Source of the DNA: CAYRMV01 sp964425255
Lineage (GTDB): Bacteria > Bacteroidota > Bacteroidia > Flavobacteriales_D > Crocinitomicaceae
Reading direction: 5' to 3'
DNA length: 29,106 bases
Assembly (NCBI GenBank): GCA_964425255.1
Contig: CAYRMV010000028.1
Span: 1-29,106, forward strand
A program made the translations under genes and the position numbers. The notes below the pieces were generated by a model. That model made no database searches and had not been told where the DNA came from. It was given only the letters and a program-made list of their open reading frames with translations. Every line of letters starts with the position of its first letter. The first letter of the stretch is position 1. This document shows positions 7,611 to 14,852 of this stretch, piece after piece.

Positions 7611-7973
7611 ATGAATCATTTTTACAATAAAATCTTAAAAGAGTATGCAAATGAATTAAGGACAACATCTGTTTCTCGGGCTGAAAAATTCCTTTGGAAA
7701 GCAGGATTAAGTCGAAATCAAATGGGGGTAAAATTTAAACGTCAACGTCCTATTCTTAATTTTATCGTTGATTTTTTCTGCGCCGAGCTTAAATTGATTA
7801 TAGAAATCGATGGAAACTCCCACTTTACAAAGGGAGATTATGATCGATATCGACAAGATAAATTAGAGTCTATGGGGTTTACAATCATTCGGTTTAGTGA
7901 AGGCGAGGTCTTGAATAATTATGTCGAGGTGGATACTGCTATTAGACATGTTATTGATTCATTGAAGGAATGA
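7611..7973 (+). CDS. DUF559 (Vsr-like fold) endonuclease-domain protein
   Basis: 120 residues. The DUF559 pattern is clear: SRAEKFLWKAGL (22-33), KFKRQRPILNFIVDFFC (41-57), LIIEIDGNSHF (62-72) and DKLESMGFTIIRFSEGEVLNN (83-103). Asp54 and the Glu65-x-Asp67 pair with His71 form the PD-(D/E)xK-like site shared with very-short-patch repair endonucleases. The protein is full length and has no frame break. It is boxed by inverted GC-rich repeats (R1 61 bases upstream, R2 20 bases downstream) and does not belong to a neighbouring operon. Biochemical activity for DUF559 proteins is poorly established; a DNA nicking or cutting role, perhaps linked to spread of the repeats, is inference. Confidence 0.88.
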   Translation: MNHFYNKILKEYANELRTTSVSRAEKFLWKAGLSRNQMGVKFKRQRPILNFIVDFFCAELKLIIEIDGNSHFTKGDYDRYRQDKLESMGFTIIRFSEGEVLNNYVEVDTAIRHVIDSLKE

Positions 7974-7992
7974 ATTTTATTTTCCTCCCTTT

Positions 7993-8023
7993 TCCTCCCC
8001 CTAGCCCCCTCCAAAGGGGGAAC
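7993..8023 (-). repeat. GC-rich palindromic repeat copy R2 (inverted)
   Basis: TCCTCCCCCTAG then CCCCCTCCAAAGGGGGAAC is the inverse complement of the R1/R3 core, with one single-base length change and a few mismatches. It starts 20 bases after the DUF559 stop. R1 and R2 thus form inverted flanks of a unit of about 515 bp (7509-8023). Confidence 0.85.
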
Positions 8024-8087
8024 TGAATCTACCTGTCCAAATTCGAAATTAAATTCTTCCCCCTTTGGAGGGTGGCAGGGGGGAGGA
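7993..8087. other. Long potential hairpin formed by R2 and R3
   Basis: R2 (7993-8023) and R3 (8056-8087) are complementary over about 28 of 31 positions, with unbroken arms of 9 and 13 pairs, around a 32-base loop (8024-8055). As RNA this would be a very stable stem after the DUF559 stop and before the histidine-kinase promoter, so it could end or insulate transcription. Nine of the pairs at the outer end follow a second CCTCCC tract (7984-7989). Confidence 0.7.
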
Positions 8088-8096
8088 TTTTTCGAA
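8056..8096 (+). repeat. GC-rich palindromic repeat copy R3
   Basis: Direct copy of R1 (one mismatch in 41, T at 8073 against G at 7526): CTTCCCCCTTTGGAGGGTGG, CAGGGGGGAGGA, TTTTTCGAA. It lies 40 bases before the histidine-kinase start, so its right edge adjoins that gene's promoter. Confidence 0.9.
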
Positions 8097-8111
8097 GTCG
8101 CTATAATTTTT

Positions 8112-8119
8112 TACTTTTG
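8112..8119 (+). promoter_or_regulatory. -7 element for the TPR histidine kinase
   Basis: TACTTTTG, exact TAnnTTTG, 17 bases before the ATG at 8137. The -33 region would fall in the right end of repeat R3, and no TTG is seen there. Confidence 0.35.
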
Positions 8120-8136
8120 GTATCTAATTCGGGGGA

Positions 8137-9867
8137 ATGAAGGGATTGTTAATCGGGTTTTTAGTTGTTTTTATTACTACTGATTTGTGGGCAATATCGC
8201 GGAAAGAGATTGATGCGGTGAACCAAACCAATTACAATTCCTTGATTGCGAATTTGGAGTCGAGTAAAAAGATGTTGGAAAAAAATCGAGACCAAGCGCG
8301 CAAACTAAAATACGAACGAGGAGAGGCCGTTTCCAATCAACTTTTGTCCATTATTTATTACTATTTGCAAGATTTCGAAAAAGGAATGCAAAGCAGTATG
8401 TTGGCCATTCGTTATTACGAAAAAATGAATCAACGCAAGGAAATTGCATCTGTTTACACCGATATTGGTTTCTCGATTCGAACCGTTTCCATGGAGAAAG
8501 CCCTCTATTATTTTCGCTTGGCATTGGCGCTGAATCGTACGCAGCATGTAGGGGGGTTACGCGTTAAATTATTCAACAATTACGGAACCTTGATGAAAGA
8601 ATCGGGGAAGTTGGATTCGGCTTTGTACTACCACAAATTATCGTTGGATTATTGTCATTTCTACCGCGACACCATTGGCATGCCTTATAGTTTGAATAAT
8701 ATGGTGGTTGTTTTTAGCGCCCAAAAACAATTCGACAAAGCGTTTTTTTACCTGAACAAAAGTGATTCCTTGCGAAAGCGACAAAACAATTCATTGAATT
8801 GGGCAGATAATTTGGCCTATCGAGCGGATGTTTTCTACGACATGCAACAAACCGATTCGGCAGTGTACTATTACGAACAAGCTTTGGTTTTGGCACGTAA
8901 GACACGCTTCATGAATTTGACGAGTTTTTGCTTGAAACGACTGGCTGAATTGTACGAAAAATCAGGACGAACGGACAAGGCGCTTTTCTATTTTAAGGCA
9001 CTGAAATCCCAAGAAGATTCGTTGAAAACACTGGAAACCAATCGAATTATGGCTTCGCTGCAAGAAGAATATTTGACTTCCCAAAAGGAGAAAAAAATCG
9101 TTGAGCAATCCTTACAGATTCAACGTCAACGCAATACAACCATCATTTTTGGGATCGTCTTTTTGGTGGTGGTGATAGGAATTGGATTCTTGTTTTATTA
9201 TTTCCGGAAAAAGAAAAAAATCGAGATGGAGCGTTTGGCGTATTCGAAAGAATTGGAAAAAACGCGGATCGAAAAAGAATTTGCAGAAGAGAAATTGCGC
9301 ATCAGCCGCGAATTGCATGATAATATTGGTTCTCAACTGACATTTATGATCAGTTCGGTGGATAATTTGGTGTATGTTGAGCAAGAATCATCCAAAAAAG
9401 AACGGTTGAATTACATCAGTGATTTTGGTCGACAAACGATGAGCGAACTACGGAATACCATTTGGGCAATGAAACACGAAGGCGGTGATTTACTGGGTTT
9501 ACTTGTGAAGTTGAATGAAATAAAAGCAGCGGTTTCACCTGTTTTAAACGTGAATATAACGCACGACATCGAGGAAGAAATCGAACTTCCTGCCTTGCCT
9601 TTGCTTAATTTGTTCCGAATTATTCAAGAATTTATTCAAAACACCTTGAAATATGCGCAAGCAAGTGAGGTCGAGATTTGTTTCCAAAAAAACGCTTCGG
9701 AATTAGTGCTTCACCTCAAAGATAATGGGAAAGGATTCGATGCCACCACAAGCGATCTCGGAAATGGTTTGCGCAACATGCAGACCCGGGCAGAGCAGTG
9801 CAACGGTCGGTTTCACCTGTCGTCTTCCTCTGATGGAACTTGTGTGACCGTTTCAATTCCTATTTAA
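8137..9867 (+). CDS. TPR-containing sensor histidine kinase (HisKA_3/LuxR-partner type)
   Basis: 576-residue membrane sensor kinase. A signal peptide (1-19, ending DLWA) leads to a periplasmic region of about six TPR repeats (55-290; e.g. SALYYHKLSLDY, SAVYYYEQALVLA, KALFYFKALKSQ). A coiled linker, one TM helix (335-356) and a second coiled coil (360-390) follow. The kinase core has the phospho-acceptor His394 in RISRELHDNIGSQL, the N box Asn502 in EFIQNTLKYA, DNGKGF (529-534) and GNGLRNM (542-548). This kind normally phosphorylates a LuxR-type response regulator encoded next door, but the next gene is umuD, so it is an orphan within the window. Ligand unknown. The gene starts just right of the DUF559 repeat unit. 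Confidence 0.92.
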   Translation: MKGLLIGFLVVFITTDLWAISRKEIDAVNQTNYNSLIANLESSKKMLEKNRDQARKLKYERGEAVSNQLLSIIYYYLQDFEKGMQSSMLAIRYYEKMNQRKEIASVYTDIGFSIRTVSMEKALYYFRLALALNRTQHVGGLRVKLFNNYGTLMKESGKLDSALYYHKLSLDYCHFYRDTIGMPYSLNNMVVVFSAQKQFDKAFFYLNKSDSLRKRQNNSLNWADNLAYRADVFYDMQQTDSAVYYYEQALVLARKTRFMNLTSFCLKRLAELYEKSGRTDKALFYFKALKSQEDSLKTLETNRIMASLQEEYLTSQKEKKIVEQSLQIQRQRNTTIIFGIVFLVVVIGIGFLFYYFRKKKKIEMERLAYSKELEKTRIEKEFAEEKLRISRELHDNIGSQLTFMISSVDNLVYVEQESSKKERLNYISDFGRQTMSELRNTIWAMKHEGGDLLGLLVKLNEIKAAVSPVLNVNITHDIEEEIELPALPLLNLFRIIQEFIQNTLKYAQASEVEICFQKNASELVLHLKDNGKGFDATTSDLGNGLRNMQTRAEQCNGRFHLSSSSDGTCVTVSIPI

Positions 9868-9969
9868 ATCATTGATGCAGTGCTTTTTTGAGGAAAATTT
9901 GTTGCTTTAATTTTTCTAATTGGTTAATAAATAATCAAGATAAAGATTAAAAATTAATCAAAATTACTG

Positions 9970-9977
9970 TACATTTG
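9970..9977 (+). promoter_or_regulatory. -7 element for umuDC
   Basis: TACATTTG, exact TAnnTTTG, 19 bases before the umuD ATG at 9997. It lies in CTGTACATTTGTCTG, which only half resembles an E. coli LexA box (CTGT-N8-ACAG). No convincing SOS operator was seen. Confidence 0.4.
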
Positions 9978-9996
9978 TCTGCTAAAACGGAAGTAT

Positions 9997-10452
9997 ATGG
10001 TAACAAAAAAGACAAGAGAAACACGTGTTACTAAGATACAGAAAGTAGATAATCAAAGTAGTTTGCTACTTCCTCTGATTGCTGAAAATTTGAGCGCAGG
10101 ATTTCCGTCACCTGCCTTGGATTTTTTGGACACGTACATCGATTTGAATAAGCTTTTAGTGAAACGTGTTTCGGCTACGTATTTTGGTCGGGTTCAAGGT
10201 GATTCGATGAAAGAAGCAGGCATTCATGACATGGATTTGATTGTTATTGATCGCAGTGTTAAGCCTAAATCGGGTAAAATCGCGGTTTGCTATTTGGATG
10301 GCGAATTTATTTTGAAGTATTTGGACATTGACAAAGAACATTGTATGCTCGTTCCTGCCAACGCATTGTATCCGACGATCAAAGTAACGGATCAAAATGA
10401 TTTTTTTGTTTGGGGAATCGTCACTTTTGTAATCAAACAATTTCATTCGTAG
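9997..10452 (+). CDS. umuD: UmuD-like self-cleaving subunit of DNA polymerase V
   Basis: 151-residue S24 peptidase-fold protein. The cleavage site is Ala34-Gly35 in LSAGFPSPALDF, the nucleophile Ser70 in VQGDSMKEAGI and the general base Lys107 in DGEFILKYLD. The Ser-Lys spacing of 37 equals that of E. coli UmuD (Ser60/Lys97), and the extra ten residues sit in a Lys/Arg-rich N-terminal arm (MVTKKTRETRVTK). In the family, RecA filaments on damaged DNA trigger loss of the arm and UmuD' activates UmuC for translesion synthesis. No DNA-binding domain is present, so it is not LexA itself. It is followed two bases later by umuC, so the pair is co-translated. Confidence 0.95.
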   Translation: MVTKKTRETRVTKIQKVDNQSSLLLPLIAENLSAGFPSPALDFLDTYIDLNKLLVKRVSATYFGRVQGDSMKEAGIHDMDLIVIDRSVKPKSGKIAVCYLDGEFILKYLDIDKEHCMLVPANALYPTIKVTDQNDFFVWGIVTFVIKQFHS

Positions 10453-10454
10453 CG

Positions 10455-11717
10455 ATGTATGCATTAATTGATTGTAATAATTTTTACGCTTCCTGTGAAC
10501 GTGTTTTTCAACCTCACTTGCGAGGAAAACCGATTGTTGTATTGTCCAACAACGATGGATGTGTCATTGCACGAAGCAACGAGGCGAAAACATTGGGTGT
10601 TCCGATGGGTGCTTTGGCGCATGAATACGAATCGTTGTTTCGGGAAAAGAAAATCCATGTTTTTTCTGCTAACTTCGCTTTGTATGGCGACATGTCGAAT
10701 CGGGTCATGCAGATCATTCAGGACTATTCGCCCGAAGTGGAAGTTTACAGCATTGATGAGTCGTTCATGAAGTTGGATGGCTTGCTGGTAAAAGACTGGC
10801 AGGAGTTTGGGATACGCATTCGAGATCGAATTTTTCAAGAAACTGGAATCCCGACAAGCATTGGTTTTGCTCCAACGAAGGCATTGGCGAAGTTAGCGAA
10901 TCGCATTGCGAAGAAATTTCCCAATCAAACTCAAGGTAGTTATGTGATTGAAACCGAAGAGCAACGTATCAAAGCACTCAAATGGCTGAAAGTGGAAGAT
11001 ATTTGGGGTATCGGAAGAAAGCATGCGCGCCGTTTGTATCGAATTGGTGTGAAAACAGCTTTTGATTTTGTTCAACTAGAAGACAATTATGTTCGAAGTA
11101 CGTTCTCGGTTGTTGGTTTGCGCTTGAAAAAAGACTTGGAGGGAGAACCAACCATTCAAATGGAGGACATACAACCCAAGAAGAACATTGCTACAACCCG
11201 GAGTTTTGAGCGCAATCTGACCGAATTTGCAGATATAAAAGAACGCATTACAACATTCACGGTGTCTTGTGCCGAAAAGTTGCGCAAACAACAGTCGGAA
11301 TGCAATGCCTTAATGGTTTTCATTCACACCAATTTTCATCGAAAAGATTTGCCTCAGTATTCCCGAAATATCGTGGTGAAAATCCCTTATCCAACGAATT
11401 CGAGTATTGAGTTGACTCGCTTTGCGGTTCTTGGCTTGAAGCAAATTTTCAAACAGGGATTCCACTACAAGAAGGCAGGCGTAATTGTAATGAGTTTTAC
11501 ACCTGAATCAGAAAAGCAACTCGTATTATTCGATGAATCCAACCCAAGACACAAAGTGTTGATGAAAACAATGGATGGGCTCAATACCCGATTCGGACAG
11601 CAAAAAATCAAGTTGGCGAGTCAAGATTTGAAACGCATTTGGAAGATGAAACAACAAAAATTGTCGAAACGTTTTACTACTCGGATTGAAGATATTATTA
11701 TTGTGAAGGCGAAGTGA
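10455..11717 (+). CDS. umuC: UmuC-like Y-family DNA polymerase (Pol V catalytic subunit)
   Basis: 420 residues, error-prone translesion polymerase. The catalytic acids are at the standard places: Asp6 (ALIDCNNFYASCERVF) and Asp101-Glu102 (VYSIDESFM). The palm/finger block VVLSNNDGCVIARSNEAK, the thumb helix-hairpin-helix KWLKVEDIWGIGRKHARRL and the little finger (KNIATTRSFERN) follow. A beta-clamp binding motif QLVLF lies at 355-359, in the same place as in E. coli UmuC. The frame is open from 10410, but the ATG at 10455, two bases after the umuD stop, gives the family N terminus. Expression is expected to follow umuD. Confidence 0.96.
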   Translation: MYALIDCNNFYASCERVFQPHLRGKPIVVLSNNDGCVIARSNEAKTLGVPMGALAHEYESLFREKKIHVFSANFALYGDMSNRVMQIIQDYSPEVEVYSIDESFMKLDGLLVKDWQEFGIRIRDRIFQETGIPTSIGFAPTKALAKLANRIAKKFPNQTQGSYVIETEEQRIKALKWLKVEDIWGIGRKHARRLYRIGVKTAFDFVQLEDNYVRSTFSVVGLRLKKDLEGEPTIQMEDIQPKKNIATTRSFERNLTEFADIKERITTFTVSCAEKLRKQQSECNALMVFIHTNFHRKDLPQYSRNIVVKIPYPTNSSIELTRFAVLGLKQIFKQGFHYKKAGVIVMSFTPESEKQLVLFDESNPRHKVLMKTMDGLNTRFGQQKIKLASQDLKRIWKMKQQKLSKRFTTRIEDIIIVKAK

Positions 11718-11721
11718 GCTT

Positions 11722-11826
11722 AGTTGACAGTTGACAGTAAAAAGTAGAGAGTAAAAAGTTGACAGTTGACAGTAAAAAGTAGAGAGTAAAGAGTTGATAG
11801 TTAACAGTGAAAAGAGAGCAGATAGT
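11722..11826 (+). repeat. 35-bp tandem repeat, about three units
   Basis: Units at 11722-11756 and 11757-11791 are the same at 34 of 35 bases: AGTTGACAGTTGACAG then TAAAAAGTAGAGAGTAAA plus one variable base. A third, decayed unit (AGTTGATAGTTAACAGTGAA...) runs to about 11826. Each unit has its own inner doublet AGTTGACAGTTGACAG. There are no spacers, so it is not CRISPR. It fills most of the gap between umuC and the SRAP gene, begins 5 bases after the umuC stop and ends about 33 bases before the SRAP ATG. Confidence 0.9.
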
Positions 11827-11858
11827 GATTTAGAGCTGGAAAAATAAAATGAGAAAGA

Positions 11859-12497
11859 ATGTGTTTTCATAGTAAGCAATCCAAAGATGCGCAGGAGTTG
11901 AAGAATCGGTTTAAGGCAAAACGGTTTTCACAAGAGGCGAAGTATGTACCGAAGGAGGAGGTCAATGGTTTTGAGCATCCGTTTACTCCCGTCATAACGC
12001 AGGATCATCCGGATGAAATACAATTGTTTCAGTGGGGTTTGTTGCCAGCTTGGGCAAAAGATACTTCATTTCAGAAAAATACACTAAATGCCATGTCTGA
12101 AACAATTCATGAAAAACCCTCGTTTAAATACATCACACATCAACGTTGTTTGGTGCTTGCCAATGGATTTTACGAATGGAAACACCATGATTCTAAAGGA
12201 AAACAAAAAGAAAAATTTCTCATCGGAATCGAACAAGATGCTCTTTTTGCTTTTGCTGGTTTGTGGAGTACTTGGCGTAATCCAACTGATGGAAGTGAAG
12301 TGAATACTTACACGATTTTAACAACACAAGCCAATGAATTGATGGCTCAAATTCACAATTCCAAAAAGCGTATGCCGATTATTCTCACTGAAAAAAATGA
12401 ACAAGATTGGCTTTTGGGAAAACAAGATTTCGAAATCAATCACCGATTAGTGGCAAAATCACTCGAACCAAGAATGGACTTGTTTTCTGGGTTTTAA
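11859..12497 (+). CDS. SRAP family abasic-site (SOS-associated) protein, YedK/HMCES-like
   Basis: 212 residues. The protein starts MCFHSK, so Cys2 becomes N-terminal after Met removal, as required for the thiazolidine cross-link with abasic sites in single-stranded DNA. Other family residues are Asn77 in LNAMSETIHEKPSF, Glu106 in ANGFYEWKH and His166 in QIHNSKKRMPIIL. YedK/HMCES proteins shield abasic sites at replication forks. The gene lies 141 bases after umuC in the same direction, separated by the tandem repeat, which fits a shared DNA-damage role. The ATG is fixed by the MC start. It converges on the next leftward gene with only 16 bases between stops. Confidence 0.95.
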   Translation: MCFHSKQSKDAQELKNRFKAKRFSQEAKYVPKEEVNGFEHPFTPVITQDHPDEIQLFQWGLLPAWAKDTSFQKNTLNAMSETIHEKPSFKYITHQRCLVLANGFYEWKHHDSKGKQKEKFLIGIEQDALFAFAGLWSTWRNPTDGSEVNTYTILTTQANELMAQIHNSKKRMPIILTEKNEQDWLLGKQDFEINHRLVAKSLEPRMDLFSGF

Positions 12498-12513
12498 TTA
12501 TTCTAACTCAGGT

Positions 12514-14643
12514 TTAGAAATTAATCCGAATTCCGGGTCCAATCAAAAAGAAAAATTTATCCTGATTCAAAAAGTAGCCAAATCCTCCGTAAAGTGGAAA
12601 ACTCAATTTGGTGTCTTTTCGGGTTGGATATACCGAACCTAAAACCACAATTCCTAAATCGCGATCTTGTACATCCGGATTGAAGTTGAATGCATTTTGA
12701 GCCAAAAATCCCGCTCCGATTTTGTAGGGGCGAAGTCGTCGGATTTTGTCTTTTTCGTAGAATGAAAATTGAGCAATCATTGCCAAGGAAATCCCACCCA
12801 AACCTGGAAAACCATCGACTCCAACTTTCTTGACAACCAAACCGGCAGGAAAGGAAACTTCTACGTCAAAGGTACTCAAGCGCTGTAAGTAAATATCGAT
12901 TTTTTGTGAAAATCCTTGGGAAGCATATTTGTCTCGCTTGTGTCGGATGGTCAATTCGATTTTTGACCAATGATCCAAACTATATGTTTTACGAGAAAGA
13001 ATGGCATTCAGAGAAATATCTTGTTTGTTGCAATTGCCATTTTCATAAAACGCAAAGCGGGGAGAAGTTTCTCCAGGACAAATTTCTAAGTATTCAATAC
13101 GTTGAATTTCAATTAATTCTCCTTTTGGCCCTGTGATACGAATATCGACTTCTAAAAATTGTTTTCCGTTCAAATGCGTGGCGTCATCAATCGCGGTTGG
13201 ATCAAAACTAAACACAATGTCTTTGATCGTATTGCCATATAAAACGGGCTGAGTAAGTGAATTTGCTCGTTTGGGACCATCGCCGTAATTGACCAAAACA
13301 AAATCCAGTACTTTGGGTTTTTGGTACTCGACCACTTGGAGATATGTACCCATTTTTCGACCAGCTTGATACAATTCGATGGTTCGTTTTTTGATATCCA
13401 ACGGGATTTTGAGCTTATAATTTGCCACGCGATCATTGCTCGTCGCTGAATCATAAAGCATCCATTGCGCATCTTCAAATTGAAAACGTCCGCGATTCAT
13501 TCCTTCTCCTTCGATTTTCACATCGATGGTTTCTCCCGGATAGACACTCACATCCGTCGACCAATTTTTCCCTTCGCGTAAGATGCTGACTTTTGAGATT
13601 TTCAGCTCTGGAAGAATATCAACATTGGTGATAAACAGTGGAATATCGTTGTCTTTGATGAATAAATAGCCATTTCGATTGTTGTGTAATTGATACGGAC
13701 GAATCAAACAAAGTACACGGTCGTTGCTCATTTTTCGAACGGTATATAATTCAGCTACGAGTGGTCCGCCTTTTTCCTCACGATCTTCGAGTCGATAGGT
13801 TTTATTGATTTGTAGATTTCGGTTGTTATCGATTTGAATTTCAATCCCTTCTTGGTAGTTTCCTTCTTTGACAATTTCGCGTTTATCCATTTTTAAGAAA
13901 CTCAAACGAGAACCTTTGACAGCAAAATTCAGCTGAATTTTAGGAAGTCGATAACTGATTTTTTCGCCTGAAAGAAACGGTTTTTTGGTTTCTAGTTGCA
14001 AAGTAAACGTTTTGTTTCCAAGCGATAAAGGCACAAGAATTAAAAAAGCGATTCCATTTCGTTCCAACAAGCGAAACTCAAAGTCGCCTTGTTTTTGCCA
14101 TTCGCCATTGAGTTGAAGATTGGCTATTTGGTTGGTTACTAGTTCAAATCGTTTTTCTTCGCCAATGTATAATTCGTCTTGATCGTTGTAAATTACTGCT
14201 TTTGTTTCCGTAAATGGAAATAATTTTATTTCGTGGTAAGCTGTTTCAAGGGATGTGATTTCTTGAATGATTAGCGAAGTGAAATCCGATTTTGTTAAGG
14301 ATTTGAATTGAATTTTTGCTCGGAAATAGCTTTTATTAATCCAACGCAAGGAATCGACAATTTGGAACTCTTCGGATGGTAACAATGACCAATTTGCAGA
14401 TTGATTGGCAGATGGATTAACAGGAAAAAAGCGCAATTCAACCATGGAATTATCGTTTGAAAAAGCAAAAGCTAAGTGAGGTTCTTGTCGAACGATGAAG
14501 GTGTTTTTTTTGCTTGTAAAGGTATTTGTATCAATCAGTAAGTGAATATCTGAAAAAGTCTGATACAGTTTATTTTCCCCTTTGTTTTGACTCCATGCAA
14601 AAGGGATAAATACGAAAAAAATGACAATCAATCCAAATTTCAT
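12514..14643 (-). CDS. Large secreted protein with C-terminal barrel-like domain, unknown function
   Basis: 709 residues from the ATG at 14643, starting with a signal peptide (MKFGLIVIFFVFIPFAWSQ). Residues 20-550 are beta-rich, with several Ig/IPT-like stretches (VSVYPGETIDVKIEGEGMN; KRTIELYQAGRKMGTYLQVV). The last 140 residues are Gly- and aromatic-rich (GLGGISLAMIAQFSFYEKDK, RPYKIGAGFLAQNAFNF, FPLYGGFGYFL) and end GPGIRINF, as in a small outer-membrane barrel. I do not recognise a named family. GTG 14661 and ATG 14652 also open the frame, but a -7 element at 14661-14668 puts transcription start near 14654, favouring 14643. It is probably a single-gene unit. Confidence 0.72.
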   Translation of the reverse strand: MKFGLIVIFFVFIPFAWSQNKGENKLYQTFSDIHLLIDTNTFTSKKNTFIVRQEPHLAFAFSNDNSMVELRFFPVNPSANQSANWSLLPSEEFQIVDSLRWINKSYFRAKIQFKSLTKSDFTSLIIQEITSLETAYHEIKLFPFTETKAVIYNDQDELYIGEEKRFELVTNQIANLQLNGEWQKQGDFEFRLLERNGIAFLILVPLSLGNKTFTLQLETKKPFLSGEKISYRLPKIQLNFAVKGSRLSFLKMDKREIVKEGNYQEGIEIQIDNNRNLQINKTYRLEDREEKGGPLVAELYTVRKMSNDRVLCLIRPYQLHNNRNGYLFIKDNDIPLFITNVDILPELKISKVSILREGKNWSTDVSVYPGETIDVKIEGEGMNRGRFQFEDAQWMLYDSATSNDRVANYKLKIPLDIKKRTIELYQAGRKMGTYLQVVEYQKPKVLDFVLVNYGDGPKRANSLTQPVLYGNTIKDIVFSFDPTAIDDATHLNGKQFLEVDIRITGPKGELIEIQRIEYLEICPGETSPRFAFYENGNCNKQDISLNAILSRKTYSLDHWSKIELTIRHKRDKYASQGFSQKIDIYLQRLSTFDVEVSFPAGLVVKKVGVDGFPGLGGISLAMIAQFSFYEKDKIRRLRPYKIGAGFLAQNAFNFNPDVQDRDLGIVVLGSVYPTRKDTKLSFPLYGGFGYFLNQDKFFFLIGPGIRINF

Positions 14644-14660
14644 AACGCGCATTTGAGCCA

Positions 14661-14668
14661 CAAAGGTA
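14661..14668 (-). promoter_or_regulatory. -7 element for the 709-residue secreted protein
   Basis: TACCTTTG, exact TAnnTTTG, leftward, 18 bases before the ATG at 14643. It overlaps the GTG at 14661, which argues against that start. Apart from this, 14669-14852 holds nothing I can support. Confidence 0.4.
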
Positions 14669-14852
14669 CAAAACTTGGGCTTTTTGCTGGAATTATTTGG
14701 GTTTGTTAACGTTTGAAGAATCTCAGGTTTATAGGTCTAACTCTGTATTGCGAGTTGTGCTTCAAAAAATTTATTTGACTACCATTTCCAACGAGAATTT
14801 ATCTCCATCCAGTTTGACTTACTCTTTCTTAAGATGTCAAAAAAAATCGAAT

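Noticed and set aside
9966..9982. LexA-like box CTGTACATTTGTCTG before umuD
   Set aside because: Only the left half fits CTGT-N8-ACAG, and it coincides with the -7 promoter element.
10410..10454. Longer umuC start
   Set aside because: It overlaps the umuD end; the ATG at 10455 gives the exact family N terminus and catalytic numbering.
11722..11826. Repeats resembling a small CRISPR array
   Set aside because: Units are directly joined with no spacers, and no cas genes are present.
14814..14845. TTTGAC...GTCAAA dyad after the methyltransferase
   Set aside because: In the gene's direction no T tract follows the hairpin, and the stem has only six pairs.
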